Source: Lepidodermella squamata (lineage: Eukaryota > Gastrotricha). From it: 64,000 nucleotides of DNA. Each line of letters starts with the position of its first letter. Positions within the stretch are counted from its first letter, which is position 1. Position numbers and translations under genes: made by a program. The notes below the pieces were generated by a model. That model was not told where the DNA came from and did not search any database. It saw only the letters and a program-made list of their open reading frames with translations. Positions 11,794 through 24,719 of the stretch are shown here, piece after piece. The stretch lies in contig JBLDXI010000043.1 in the NCBI GenBank assembly GCA_047495785.1, positions 248,001 to 312,000 of the forward strand, written 5' to 3'.

Positions 11794-12457
11794 AATGCAA
11801 TGCCGAAGGTCGAAAGTAATAATGCATTTATATTGACTTCGTGCTGCGTGCTGCGTTGACAAAACTTTGGGAGGCGTTTGCGTATTTTTGAATGTTTTTG
11901 ATGTGAATCCCGTAAAAAGTTAACTTCATACTTCATTGTATTTCCCGCATGAAAAAAGTAAGCTGCAATAATATCAATAATATTATGTAGGATGGAAGAC
12001 CTGTAAAATCATTTTCACACCCATTCAAATTCGATTATTTCAGAGAAGGAAGCTACAAGTTTCGTTTTTCTTCCTCGCAGAATTGACAAGGCGTGGATCT
12101 TCGTTCGGCAAATGACTATCGTAATTTAAAATCACGCCATGAAAAACGAATTGGCAGCAGCGAAAAATACAAGAAGTTGTCTGTGTTCGTAGCATGATAG
12201 AAGTCCGCCCAACCTAGAAGAGCTTAATCATTTCCTGGAAAACTGAACTTATCACAAAGCTCTGCCGCAATGCACACGACTTTTAAACACAAACATGATA
12301 ATGATAGAGGTTTAAAAGAGAAAGTGATTGAATTTTATGGACAGTCCGGCTTAGAAATGAGTTGAAAAAACCCCGACATCACGTATTCCACCGCCTATTC
12401 CGGCATTCAACTAATTTAAAGAAGGAAAACCTATGCAATCTCTATCGATAATTAACA
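11794..12457. other. Intergenic spacer between receptor copies 2 and 3
   Basis: No gene seen. The only item of note is the TTCCGGC box close to the start of copy 3. Confidence 0.6.
12397..12411 (+). promoter_or_regulatory. TTCCGGC box before receptor copy 3
   Basis: ATTCCGGCATTCAAC, ending 46 bases before the ATG; matches the box before copies 5 and 7. Confidence 0.45.
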
Positions 12458-15010
12458 ATGCAACTGTTCCCAGAGCTTATTTTACTGATCGTGCGTGCCA
12501 TGCCGATCCTTGCATTGAAAACCTACAACATATCGCTGTTGGCGCCAATATCGTTCACGGGTAATCCGCCTGCTACAGGCGCTGCCTGCAAAATCGCCTC
12601 GGATATTGCTATCAACGCGATTAACAATCAATCGGAGATTTTACCCGATTATCACATCGTTGCTCAGTACGTGGATGAAGCCGCTGGGATTCTTGCTGCC
12701 AGGGCTGGAGTAGATTACTATCGAAGCTTCGAAAACCAACAAAGGCCTAACGTATTTCAATCACCAGTGATTGCCGGCCCGAATTTTTCAAACGGATGCA
12801 AGGTTCTTGGGCCGATTTTGCACGAGCTCAACTCAGTGGGTATAACTAGTCGCTGCACAGCTTCTTTTCTAACCGATCGAAATATCTATAAGAATTTGTA
12901 TTTGATGCGATTAACAAGCAACTTGGTAACGTTCGCTCAAATGCGGTTCATCAAAGATGTTGGAAAATGGCAGCGATTTGGCATCATAACGAATGTGGCT
13001 AGTGTTTCTGATTACCCAGCCGCTGCAATTTTACAACGCCTCGCCCTAGAACAGGCAAATGTCTCGGTGCCATATTTCGATATTGTGGCAGAAATGAATG
13101 ACGAGTACTTCGTGGCGATGAAAAAGACTGATATTAGAGTTTTCGCAATCATTACTGGGGTCGGACGGCTAGTCTGGGGGTTTTTCTGTCAAGCTTACAA
13201 ATTCGGCATTACTGGGCCGAGGTATGCTTTCATTCTTATTGGGACAGGCTTCAGTGACCCCGCTGCTCTGCCGGATCCAGTGTTGCCGGAATGCCGTCGA
13301 GCTATCGTAGCTGAGCAGATGAAAGTAAGTTCAACCAGCTTTTTTACCCCATTTCCAAGGATAAGGAAATCTAGCTGCATGCAAGCCGTAAAATCCGAAA
13401 TACTTATTCTAGGCATACTTCAACATTCATCCTAAGTTTACTAAGCTCAGTCGACCTATAGTACACATAATATTAGCTTCCTCCAAGCATATTTGTGAAT
13501 TCTATTTTAACCATTTTCACAGCACGCCTTTTGGACGGCGTTGAGTACAGCCACGATGGAACCAACATTGAAAATAGCTCTAGGATACAATTTGCTGGAG
13601 TTCGACGCCACGTTTGATCGATACTCGAACAACACTAGGCCAGTCGACTACGAAAACCGCGTTTCCTGTCACGACAACATACTTCAGGCAGCGCTAACAC
13701 TTCACGAGTCCGAGAAAGTTCTAAAAGCGCAACATCTTTCCCTACGCAATATGCGTGACCAACCTGAGCTCATGATGCAAATCGTGAACAAAACAGCAAT
13801 TTCGATCGATTATTTAGGACTGAGGATGGGTAGGCTGAAATACAATAGCCGGGGAGAAATAGATGGGGATGTTATGACTGTGAGCCAGTGGACACCCTCC
13901 TCGGGTTACCAGATTTTGTATACAGTCCATCAATACCCTAACACCTCAGTTAACTCCCTTTCGAGCTATTGGATGAAAAAGTATCGCAATCCTTCATGGC
14001 AAACCCAGAATGGTGAACCCCCTGAAGATAGGGCAAATGTAAGCACAGAAATCGAAGAGATTCCAAAAGAGATCATTTACATCACTGGACCTTTAGCTTC
14101 TATCGTAAGCATCGTCCAGGTTGGAGGGATCTTTAAGATTTTGAAAAAGGCGAGGTTAAATAAGGACCTTCACAGGCTGAAGCTGCTTGGCATGTTAGGA
14201 GCTTTTGTCATGAATGCAACTTCTATTGTGTTCTCCATGCAAACTTCTTCATCCCCTTCAATTCTGTGGAAGCTGAGGCTAATATTGATAGTCCTCAGCT
14301 TTGGCCTCGTGAATGGCACTCTGAATTTACGACCGTTCATCATATTGCTAAAAACTGACAAGAAGGCGAGATTTTCCTCGAAAGCAAATTCAGAGATTAG
14401 TCAAATTTCGGCTGGCAGTGTAGTTTCGCGACGAGCGGCGGCAATGCGAATGAAGAATTCTAGCGCGAAATTCAACGAAAATAGGGGATCTCGCCCAGCT
14501 TCCATAATTGCAATTCCAAATGTGAAGAATATAGATTTCAAAGCGACTGATAAATTAAGCTTCAAATGGGTTTGGGTTTACACGCTAGTTAATGCAGCTC
14601 TCGTTGGATTCTGGTTACTGACCGATCCGCTGAGGTGTGTTATCATGAACGAAGTTCCAGAATACATTGATGAGGATGATCTGGTAATCGAAAGGTTCTA
14701 CTGGAACTGCGAATCTGACGAAAATCACTCTAAATGGCTCGGATCTCTTCTGGCCCTCAACGCTGGCATGCTACTGATTGGGTGCATCTCCACTCTGAGG
14801 TTGAAATTCAATAGCAGGGCTATTGTTCCAGAGATGAAGCCAATGTCCCTTGGCCTGGCTAATTTCGCGTTGATCTTCGTCGGCAGCATGCTCATTGTTG
14901 CTGTTGTTGACGATAGTGTTGCTCAGGAGATCACGATAGCTTTTGCTCTCCTGTTTACTTCGGCAACAACCTCTGCATCATGGCTCTACCCGTTGCTATC
15001 AGTAACTTGA
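12458..15010 (+). CDS. GABA-B-like class C GPCR, array copy 3
   Basis: Exons 12458-13324 and 13523-15010 with a 198-nt phase-0 intron (GTAAGT...TTCACAG); 784 residues. Signal peptide of about 19 residues, then the flytrap domain starting KTYNISLLAPISFTG, then seven membrane segments. Loop 2 has the pair W-L-L-T-D-P-L-R-C and Y-W-N-C. Exon 2 opens HAFWTALSTATMEP, the sub-family 2 version shared with copies 5, 6 and 7, whereas copies 2, 4 and 8 open HSFW. There is no cytoplasmic tail after TM7. Exon 1 is closest to copy 6 in the N-terminal wording LKTYN.LSLLAPISFTG. Confidence 0.92.
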
Positions 15011-15810
15011 AAAATTAGAAACAATCATTTTATTCTTTATGCTTTCGCTTGGTCACACTCGACGTGCACGGAAATTGAAGTAAATCGTCCCAACATTGTC
15101 ATTTTCACGGTTTTTTGCTCACAAAAATCGAAGTAGATTGAACTCATCAACCACATTCCTGAAACGTGGGTCTTGAATGGCCGATCTAGGAAATCACGTA
15201 GTTTTTTTTTAAAACGCTAATACCCAATAAAACCGTACGTCGCACTGAATTTATTGCAATTGTAGGAATGACTCGCAAAATTCATACATCGTTGAACTAA
15301 TGAAATGCTACCAAAATTCTACGGTTCACAGCCGTTCATTTATCAAAATAAAGTTGTCTAATTTGAGATGGATTTGACATGTGGAGGGACATCGCTAAAA
15401 GAAAGCGAATGGTTCACGTACTATCAACATTTTGTGCAAGTTTAGGATGACAGCGAGCGCACAGTTACCGGTGCACTTAGAACCTAGAACCTAACGTAGT
15501 TTTTGTTTGCCATTTGCCACTACCCAGGCGCGTGTTGTACCAATCGAAAAGCGGACCTGAAATTTGAAGCCTGCCAGATATTTTATTGAGCTTTTCTGAA
15601 ACTCTCGAAAATGCAACGTTACTCACCACGGCTTATTGTAGGTGATAAAGAGCCACAGGACATTTTTAGGAGCCAGATAAGCTTTTGGCATCAGAACTTA
15701 CATATCCGATGAGAAAAATCATTTCCGGCGACATACGTCTCGAAATAAATTCAGGCATTATAAAAACAGCTCATTTTTATATCGCAAAATTAAACTCAAA
15801 TATTTTGAAA
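15011..15810. other. Intergenic spacer between receptor copies 3 and 4
   Basis: No gene seen. AATAAA at about 15222 could end the copy 3 transcript. Confidence 0.5.
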
Positions 15811-18800
15811 ATGCATTTCTGGCATTTCGTAGTCATGACAGCTTTCTTACAAGTTTCACCAGTTATCCCACGAAAAGAATTCAATTTATCGTTAGTGACA
15901 CTCATGCCTTTCACAGGCAGTCTACCATCAACTGGCGTAGCTTGCAGAATCGCCTCTCAAATCGCAGTGGATGCTGCTAACAGCAGATTAGATTTGCTAC
16001 CGGACTACAAAGTCAGCCTGCAATTTGAAGACGAAGCCTCAGGCAACCAAGCTACCCGAGTCGGCGTATCTTACAGTCGCAGTTTTGAGAACAGCCAGCG
16101 AAGCAGCGAATATCAATCGCCAATCATTGTTGGACCGAATTTCTCAAACGGTTGCAAGGCCCTAGGACCAGCTTTGCATCAACTTTACTCGATTGGCCTA
16201 TCGAAAGGCTGCGCTGCTTCTTTCCTAACCGATAGAAGTATCTATCGCAATTTGTACTTGATGCGATCAACAGGCGGCATTCTTACCTATGCCCAAATGC
16301 GGTTTATCAAAGATGTCGGAAAATGGCAGCGAATCGGAATCATAACTAATGTTGGCAGTGTTTCTGATTACACTTCCGCCGCGATTCTGCAACGTCTCGC
16401 ACTCGACCAAGCTAATGTCTCGGTGCCATATTTCGACATTGTAGCTGAAATGGATGACGAGTACTTTGTGGCAATGAAGAAGTCTGATGTTAGAGTTGTT
16501 GTGGTTACTACGGCGATCGCAAGGCTTGTTTGGAGATTTTTGTGTCAGGCTCACAAGTTTGGAATGACGGGACCGAGATATGCCTTCATTCTACTCGGCG
16601 TAGTTTTCAGCGATCCTAGGACGCTTCCGGATCCGGTGGTGCCGGAATGCAGGAGAACTGTAGTAATCGAGCAAATGAAGGTGAGCTCTGTTCCCTAATA
16701 GAAATAGCACGATGAAATAGCGCGATGTTTCCCAAAAGTTGCGTCGCAAAATAAACGCCATAAACGTTTTCGCAAAGTATAGCTACCGAATACCGAAGGC
16801 TTCTTCATCGGCGATTTTACCGAGTAATTCGACCCGTAAAAGCTCGTTGTTAATTGGTTCCCGAATTTGCAGTATATTACCATAGGTTTGATCCAACTAA
16901 TTCCCACTACATTTTATGCTCAAAATGGTAATAATTACCCATATCACTAGCTACTTTTCAAATGCCCTCTCAACACTCAAATTTTACCTTTCAACTCTTA
17001 ATATTCGCCAACGCTTATTTCAAAGCTTGAGGGAGAAAAGCATACACTTAGACTTATGAAAGTGGCGTCCTACTGCGGAAGCGATTAGAAGATCAGAATT
17101 GTTTTTCTGAGCTTTTGTTTTTCATGTTTTTCGAATTTAACCGTCGAAAAGGTAATCACACAATATCATTATCCCATTTTGTAGGGGCTAATTTAATCAA
17201 ATACTTAAATCATCAACTAATTGAATTCTTAAAAAATCATAATAATTCAGATCTCCCAAAGCATTTAAATTTAAATTTATTCATCCTAATGCAAGACTTG
17301 GATGAATAAATAGCTCGAATTTTAAATTACTTGTAGCTTGTAGTAATGCTTCTATTGGGGTTCCAAGGAGATGAGTTTCGATTGAGAAAGGATATACTTC
17401 TTGAATTCCAGAAATATCTTCGACTGCCTTTTCAACCTTTTTCAGCATTCTTTTTGGACGGGTCCTCTACAAACCACCCCTGAGCCAGCTGCCAGAACAG
17501 CTCTGGGCCACAACCTGCCAGAATTCGACGCGATTTTCGATCGATACTTGAATGGCACAATACCTTTTGATTATGAACAGCGGATTAGTTGCCATGACAG
17601 TGTCCTCCAGGCACTGCTCACGCTCCATAAATCGGAAGAAAGCTTGAAACGTCAAAACCTGTCTCTGCGCAATATGCGTGATCGTCCTAAACTTGTCATG
17701 GAAGTCGTTAACAAAACAGCCCTAACAATCGATTATATTGGACTAAGAATGGGTCGTTTCAAATACAATAACCTCGGAGAAATGGATGGTGATATTTTAA
17801 CGATCAGCCATTGGAGCCCTGGGGCTGGGTATCAAATCGTCTACACCGTCTATCAGTACCCAAATACCTCTGCCTATTCTTACGATAGCTATTGGATGAA
17901 GAAGCTCCGCGACCCTGTATGGCAAACAATCAACAAAGATCCTCCTAGGGACAGGATTGGACTCCACCGAAGTATTAACGTAATTCCGGTAGAAATCAAT
18001 TACTTCACCTGTATATTATCTGGAATCATCAGTGTTATCCAAATTGCTGGGATATCAAGACTTATCCATCTTAGGAAGCATGAAAGTACGAAGAAGGGTC
18101 TGCCCAAATTGAAAATGGTCGCTTTGCTCGGAGTTATGCTCATGAATGCAGCTGCAATAGGTTTCTCGATTGAAACGTCACTTTCACCATTAGTAATTTG
18201 GAAATCGAGGTTGATCTTGATAGTCATTAGTTTTGCTCTAACGAGCGGCACATTGTCTACGAGGCCGATTTTCCTGTCTCTGAAGATGAGGAAAACAGTT
18301 GTTAGGTTTTCATCAGGTTTACTAACTTCCAGGCAACAAGAAACTACCGGCTCGATAAACGTCGCAACGGAAAGATTGACTGTGAAGCGATTAGTTACTT
18401 TCAAGACGAGTTTCGACGACAAAAGAGAGAGTAGGCAGACTCTGAGGAAAACCGATTCTCTGTCCAACAACACGGACTTTGAAGTGATTGACGAATTGAG
18501 TTTAGCCTGGACGTTTACATTTGTGATGGCCAATGCTGGCGTAGTTGGTTTCTGGCTTCTCGGCGATCCATTGTCATGTTTCACGGAATGGAAGCCGCCT
18601 GACTATGATGAAATCGAAGATATTATTATGGAAAGCTATTATTGGGTATGCAAATCATCTGGATATCATTCGGCTTGGATTTATTCCTTCCTAGCGGTCA
18701 ATGCGATTATTCTGCTTATTGGAGGTTGCGCGTTGTGGAGAATGCGATTTCTCAGTGGTGGATTGGTTTTTCCTGAGATGGAGCTTATTTCGCTTGGTCT

Positions 18801-18957
18801 GGCTAATTTCGCCATCCTTTTTATGGGTGGTTGTCTCATCGTAGCAGTTTTGAATGATATTGTGGTTCAGGGGATAACTATCTCTTTTGCTTTGCTGATT
18901 GCGTCAGCCACCACGTCAGCTACCTTGCTTTATCCGGTCTACAAGCAAATTGCTTGA
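15811..18957 (+). CDS. GABA-B-like class C GPCR, array copy 4
   Basis: Exons 15811-16680 and 17446-18957, phase-0 intron of 765 nt; 793 residues. The ATG at 15811 is chosen because it starts a signal peptide aligned with the paralogs. An in-frame ATG at 15709 would add 34 residues and bury that signal. Same layout as copy 2: flytrap domain, seven membrane segments, long basic TM3-TM4 loop, no tail. Exon 2 opens HSFWTGPLQTTPEPAAR. The middle of exon 1 (16021-16388) is base-for-base identical to copy 2, while the preceding part differs, which points to gene conversion rather than simple recent duplication. Confidence 0.9.
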
Positions 18958-19825
18958 AGATAAAAGCATGAATTATATCGACTCCGTGCAACATTGACGT
19001 ACCCTTGTTGAGTATTGAGTTATTGTTACATATTGTGTTTACTTTACTTTAAGACAACTCACCTAAAAGTCCATCATTTTTATCCCTATCACTGTTGTGC
19101 AATCTCCCTGCTGAAGTAAATGACTTTAGCGTCACATCCGTCACGTTACAAATACTTCCTGCTTTTAGTAGGTTTAAAGTGCCGAAGAATTCCACAAATA
19201 ATCTTTCAGCTCACCCGAGTCAACAGTTATCGTTCATCAGATTCCGCCGATATAGTCCAGTCGAGGATTTTAAATGTCCACAGCTCAAATGGGTCACTTG
19301 TATCTGATTTCGTGTCTATCAAATTCATAAGAAAAAGCTGAACTCCCGAACTTCCGTCGGAATACAGCTTGTCGTGTCCGTAAACTCGAGTTACTGCGTC
19401 TCACCTAGATTGTCTGTTTTCCGAGAGATTCATGATGGAAAAAAAACTAGGTTTATCAGCTGGTTTTTCCAAGGGCAAAGACATTCGTCGATTTTCTTGA
19501 TATATTATGGATAATTATTCGAACGAGAATCGAAGGTTTATTAGCTAAGCTAAGCTAATCAGCTAAACGTCCATTGATGGTCGCTTTTTTATTCGATTTG
19601 ATGATTTCGTGGCGCCATGCGTCATGAGACGGAGGCGGGATATTTAGCTGATAACGGACTGTGGATGTGAAATATCGAATTTCAAACTTTCCGACAGCCT
19701 CACTTAGTCCATAGTTTGAAATTTTTTCCGGCTTTCAATATGCCCGGTTGAAACACTATTTAGCTTCCGCATTCGATGTGAGCTAACTCATTACGGCAGT
19801 TTTGATCTCTGATTCAACTTCAACA
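18958..19825. other. Intergenic spacer between receptor copies 4 and 5
   Basis: No gene seen. Two overlapping short ORFs at 19095-19341 in different frames match nothing recognised. The TTCCGGC box of copy 5 lies at its end. Confidence 0.55.
19724..19738 (+). promoter_or_regulatory. TTCCGGC box before receptor copy 5
   Basis: TTTTTCCGGCTTTCA and neighbouring A, 87 bases before the ATG; nearly identical to the boxes before copies 6 and 7. Confidence 0.5.
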
Positions 19826-22617
19826 ATGCACGTACTTACAACACTTATTTTACTGATTGGGTTTGTCTCGCCAACCCTGGGACAGAAAACCTACAACCTA
19901 TCGTTGTTAGCACTGATGTCTTTCACGGGTAATCCACCAGCCACAGGCGTGGCCTGTAAAATCGCCTCCGACATCGCTATCAACGCGGTTAACAATCAAT
20001 CGGAGATTCTGCCCGACTATCGCATCGCAGTTCAATACGAGGATGAATCTGCTGGGAACATTGCAGCTAGAGCTGTTGTAAGCTACACTCGAAGCTATGA
20101 AAATCAGGTGAAACCAAACGCATATCAGTCACCGGTCATTGTCGGCCCGAATTTTTCGAACGGATGCAAGGTCCTTGGCCCGGTATTACACGAAATCAAC
20201 TCCGTTGTCCTAACAAGTCGCTGCACGGCTTCTTTTCTAACCGATCGAAATATCTATAAGAACTTGTATTTGATGCGATCGACAGCCGGCATAGGCCTTT
20301 TCGCTCAATTGAGGTTCATCAAAGATGTTGGGAAATGGCAACGAATCGGGATTATCACAAATGTCGGGAATGTTGCTGAATACACGTCAGCCGTGATGTT
20401 ACAACGTCTCGCTCTGGATCAGGCGAATGTTTCTGTTCCATATTTCGACATAGTAGCTGAAATGGAGGACGAGTACTTTGTGGCGATGAAAAAGAGTGAT
20501 GTTCGTGTTGTTGTAGTGACAACTGGAACTGGCAGGTTGATATGGAGGTTTTTCTGCCAAGCTCACAAATTCGGCATGACTGGCTCGAGATACGCCTTCA
20601 TTCTTCTTGGAGCAGCTTTTAGCGACCCGGCTGCCCTGCCAGATCCAGTTGTGCCGCAATGCCGTCGAGCTGTAGTAGCTGAGCAGATGAAGGTAAATTT
20701 TTCCGCGAGAAGTGCGAGAAGTGCCCAAATGAAACCTTTTTGAACCTATTCCAACCAAGTACAATTTTATTGAATCCTTTCTTTGCCGTTACCCGTAGCA
20801 GCAATTTTATTTAGTTTCACTATTCATCAAACAACGGGAAACAAGAAACATTCCAAACCTTTTAAAAATCGTTTATTTATTATTTATTGTGTATTTATTT
20901 ATTACAAATAATTTCCATAATTAATGAAGACAAATCAAAATTTTGCTGCGTTCATAGTCAAATTTGAAAATCTTGTGGGTCCCTTGAAACTTTGTACTGT
21001 CTACAATACTGGACATCACATGCTTCCATTTCCCTCGAACAACTTCCTCACCGGAAATGCGTGGAAACACGTCTTGTCCACTCATACTCTTTCCTTCCTG
21101 GTCTGATTGCTTTCCACTTTATTTCGCAGCACGCTTTTTGGACGGCGCCAATACAGGCCTCTGTGGACCCAACAGCGAGAATCGCATTAGGATACAACCT
21201 TCTGGAGTTCGACGCCCAGTTCGATCGATTCGCGAATTTCACGCGACCAGTCGACTACGAAAATCGCGTTTACTGTCATGACAACGTACTTCAAGCTTTA
21301 ATGACACTTCACGAATCCGAGAAAGTTTTGAAAGCGCAGAATTTATCGCTCCGCAATATGAGAGATAAACCTGAACGCGTAATGCGAATCGTAAACGAAA
21401 CAGCCCTATCCATCGACTACTTAGGGTTGAGAATAGGTAGGCTGAGGTACAATGACAGGGGAGAGGTTGATGGGGACGTATTGATGGTCAGCCAGTGGAC
21501 ACCAACGTCGGGTTATCAGATGCTCTATACTGTCCATCAATACCCTAACACATCGTCGTACTCCCTTTCGAGCTATTGGATGAAGAAATATCGCGATCCT
21601 TCATGGCAAACGCTGGATGGTGTGCCACCTAAAGACAGGGCTAATTTGAAACTGAAAGTCGACGAGATACCAAGCGAGATCATATATATTACCGGACCAA
21701 TAGCTGCTATAATAAGCCTCGCCCAGATTGGAGGAATCTTCAAGATTCTCCGAGGGGCAAAGCTAGATCAGGGACTTAATAAACTGAAGTTCATCGGAAT
21801 GATTGGAACCTTGCTAATGAATGCCGCCACCATCGTTCTCTCAATTCCAACTTCAATATGGCCCCTGGTTCTTTGGAGGCTTAGAATAGTCTTAATAGTT
21901 TTGAGCTTTGGTCTCGTGAATGGAACTCTGAGCCTACGACCGGCATTTTTATTGCTGAAATCTGGAAAGAAAATGAGAACTTCATCGAAAGGAACTACAG
22001 AACGCAGCCAAACTTCGGCTGGCAGTGGCATGTCTCGTAAAACGACAGCAATGCGAAAAATGAATTTCAATAATAACTTCGACGAAACAGGAGGATCTCG
22101 TCCAGCTTCTAAAATGCCAGTTCCAAATGTGAAGCCAGTCGATTTGAAAGCCGCGAATGATTTGAGCTTCAAATGGGTGGTGATTGTCACGTCAGTTAAC
22201 GCAGCTCTAGTTGCATTCTGGTTACTAAGCGATCCTTTGCGCTGTGCCATCGCGAACGAAGCTCCGCAATACATTGATGAAGACGATTTAATAATTGAAA
22301 CTTCCCACTGGGTATGCGAATCAGGTGGTAATCACTTGGCATGGATTGCAGCTCTCCTAGCGCTGAATGCCGCTGTTTTGGTGGTCGGGTGCATTTCGAC
22401 ATTGAGATTGAAATTCGATGGCAGGGCTACTGTTCCGGAGATGAAGCCGATATCTCTAGGCTTGGCGAACTTCGCGTTGATTTTCATCGGTGGCATTCTT
22501 ATTGTTGCCGCTGTGGATGAGATCGTTGCTCAGGAGATCACCATAACTTTTGCTCTCCTGTTTATTTCAGCAACAACTTCAGCAACTTGGATCTACCCGC
22601 TTTCAGCCGCAATCTGA
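19826..22617 (+). CDS. GABA-B-like class C GPCR, array copy 5
   Basis: Exons 19826-20692 and 21130-22617, phase-0 intron of 437 nt ending TTTCGCAG; 784 residues. The ATG at 19826 begins a signal peptide (MHVLTTLILLIGF); the TTG at 19802 is not used. Flytrap domain, seven membrane segments and no tail. Exon 2 opens HAFWTAPIQASVDPTARIA (sub-family 2). It sits directly after copy 4, repeating the order sub-family 1 then sub-family 2 seen in copies 2 and 3. A 74-base stretch of exon 1 (19943-20016) is identical to copy 6. Confidence 0.92.
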
Positions 22618-22813
22618 AAAAACAGCTTACGATTTTCACTTTTCACGCAGATCTGTGAAAGCATGCTGTCAAACACATTTTAATAGATAGAGATATATGT
22701 ACTTACAAAATGTTCGAACAAATTTAGTCACAACAAATTTACATTCAGTATTCAATATTATTATAATAACCAAATTCGTGAAATGTTTGCCACTCAATGC
22801 GGTTATGAACTGA

Positions 22814-22819
22814 AATAAA
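22814..22819 (+). terminator. Polyadenylation signal of receptor copy 5
   Basis: AATAAA about 200 bases after the stop; a second one lies at 22856-22861. Confidence 0.5.
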
Positions 22820-22993
22820 AGCAATCGTCAACAAACTATATCGTTAGCGACGTTCAATAAAACGGATTTAGGCTCCTTGTTTTCTCTTATTGTTTTCACT
22901 TTTCCTGTCCGAAATCTGAACCTGTCCTGAAATTATCTGTTGTTTTTTTCTTCAAACATTGTCAAGCTGTCCTCTCTTGGGTGTCATAGCTTC

Positions 22994-23023
22994 TAAATAA
23001 ATAAATAAATAAATAAATAAATG
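22994..23023. repeat. TAAA microsatellite
   Basis: Seven tandem TAAA/AAAT units after TAGCTTC. A similar tract at 58772-58795 follows GCCTCTAAATGG, so both may be tails of the same retroposon family. Confidence 0.8.
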
Positions 23024-23168
23024 AAGATCGCCCTACCTCGCCCGCTTGTAGAGCGCTCTTTTGATCCTATTCGCAGTTGGGAATTGAACATTAGATAGAA
23101 TGGATCAGTGTCACCTAAAAAGCCGATTTTTAGGCGCGGACACCGTTGTAGTCCAGCAGCAAGACGGT

Positions 23169-23283
23169 CATCTTCTTTTTAGCTTCGAAGCCACGGGTTC
23201 CAACGAGGCAGGGTAATTTTCCATTGTTCTCGATTTGGAGCCGACCGTGCCTCGGCCAACACCTTCGAGCCGAAGCCCGACAT
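23169..23283. repeat. Dispersed repeat, 115 bp, left member of inverted pair
   Basis: Reverse complement of 24720-24834 with one mismatch noticed (GAGGCAGGG versus AAGGCAGGG). About 1.4 kb separates the members. No known gene recognised in it. Confidence 0.85.
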
Positions 23284-23754
23284 AGGTGGCTGATAAAAGA
23301 GATTGCAGGCCCGTCGCATCCTGGTCGACCAGAGCTCGACGTGGAACGCACGAGAAAATGCCCCGTCTGTTGTGACTGCTACATATCAATGTGGCGATGT
23401 GGTCGCTTTCGGACTTGGGTCGTAACAATAACACTTTTAAGTCGGATTTAGTTTAAAGACGGGAGCGAAGCGAGCAACGCATGCGTCAGCGACCGAAAAG
23501 GAGCTCCGTGATTTAAGCTGTAAATAAAATCAAATCAAATCCAAAGCTCTGCAATGTGCAAGATAAAAAGACTTTATACCACAGTTGCTCATATCCTAAT
23601 GCTTTTCGTCCGATGTATCTCGGCAGTTTCTGACATATACGTGTGCGCGCTGTGGACCACTCGTATCTGATCCCAGCCATTTAGCTAGGATATGCCATAT
23701 ACGCAGAACTTGAACTTGGAAAATTAATTCCAAGTTTTTTTTGTTTTTGTGACG

Positions 23755-23822
23755 TGAGCGGGCGTTGAACTCGATGCTCGCTGTCTTTTAGCACAAGGCT
23801 AACCAACTTGACAACGACGACA
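23755..23822 (-). repeat. tRNA-like remnant (possible SINE head)
   Basis: On the minus strand the stretch reads GTTGTCAAGTTGGTTAGCC followed by GAGTTCAACGCCC, resembling an A box and a weak B box. The acceptor arms do not pair, so it is not a functional tRNA. Confidence 0.35.
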
Positions 23823-23889
23823 CGCACAAATGTTTATCCTAAAAGGGGCTTATAAGCTTAAAACCGTTTTCAAAGCGAAAATTAAAAAA

Positions 23890-23965
23890 GAGCTCGCACC
23901 AGGCATCGAACCAATGATTCCCTCTAACCTAAGCAGCATTCCAACCACTAGACTACAAGGGCTGG
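23890..23965 (-). repeat. tRNA-like remnant (possible SINE head)
   Basis: Minus strand shows TAGTCTAGTGGTTGG (A-box like, close to the tRNA-Glu form) and GGTTCGATGCC (B box with one mismatch) at tRNA-like spacing. The ends do not form an acceptor stem. Best read as a tRNA-derived retroposon or pseudo-tRNA. Confidence 0.5.
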
Positions 23966-24273
23966 ATAAATCAAGATGCTCAATTTTGGTATTTTAGTGG
24001 ATTCAGAAAAGCTATTGATACTAGTTTTGCGGTCATTATTAACTCATGAAGGTTGTTGATGCTTTTAACATTAGCTTCACACGTTCGATTCCTGGTGGTG
24101 CACGGTTTTTTTATTCATAATTTTTTCTCAATTTTTTCATCATTGAAAGTTCGGTTGAATTCATTAGGGAACTGGACCAAAATTAAAGGTAAAAAGACCA
24201 ATTACCTACGCGAAAACCATCAGGACATGAGCAACAACGTGGAATAAATACACAAACCGCCTGTCCACACGTG

Positions 24274-24412
24274 TTATGCGAGTTGACGAGCAAAAAACTC
24301 GGAAGCCAGCTGCCACATAAACTTGACTCACTCGGCTACGCCTCGCGAGTCTCGAGCTTTGCAACACATGTGGCAGCTGCGCTGCCTCGTATTTGCTCGT
24401 AAACTCGCATAT
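24274..24412. repeat. Small foldback element
   Basis: TATGCGAGTTGACGAGCAAA and CAGCTGCCACAT on the left recur as imperfect reverse complements on the right (ATGTGGCAGCTG, TTTGCTCGTAAACTCGCATA), about 45-bp arms around a 48-base loop. Confidence 0.65.
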
Positions 24413-24719
24413 CCACTATGACCACGCTGTTTGTCTATCAATAACCATGAACGTGATTTTTTTTAATTTCAAATCTACTCTATCAATCACCCCGTCACCT
24501 TGTCCGTTTGAACTCTTATCCATTTTCCGACCAAAAGAAGCAGTCACTTGTATATATTTAGTTGTTTATCAAAATGTGTCCGTTCGCCAGCTGTTCAGCC
24601 ACGCGTTTGGATATCAACGGAACTTGTTTACGGCGTTAAAAAAATAAGTCGTCACACGGCATCTAGGCACGAGCTCTTAAAAAGTGTTTGATTCACTTGG
24701 TTTTAAAAATTTACCTAGA

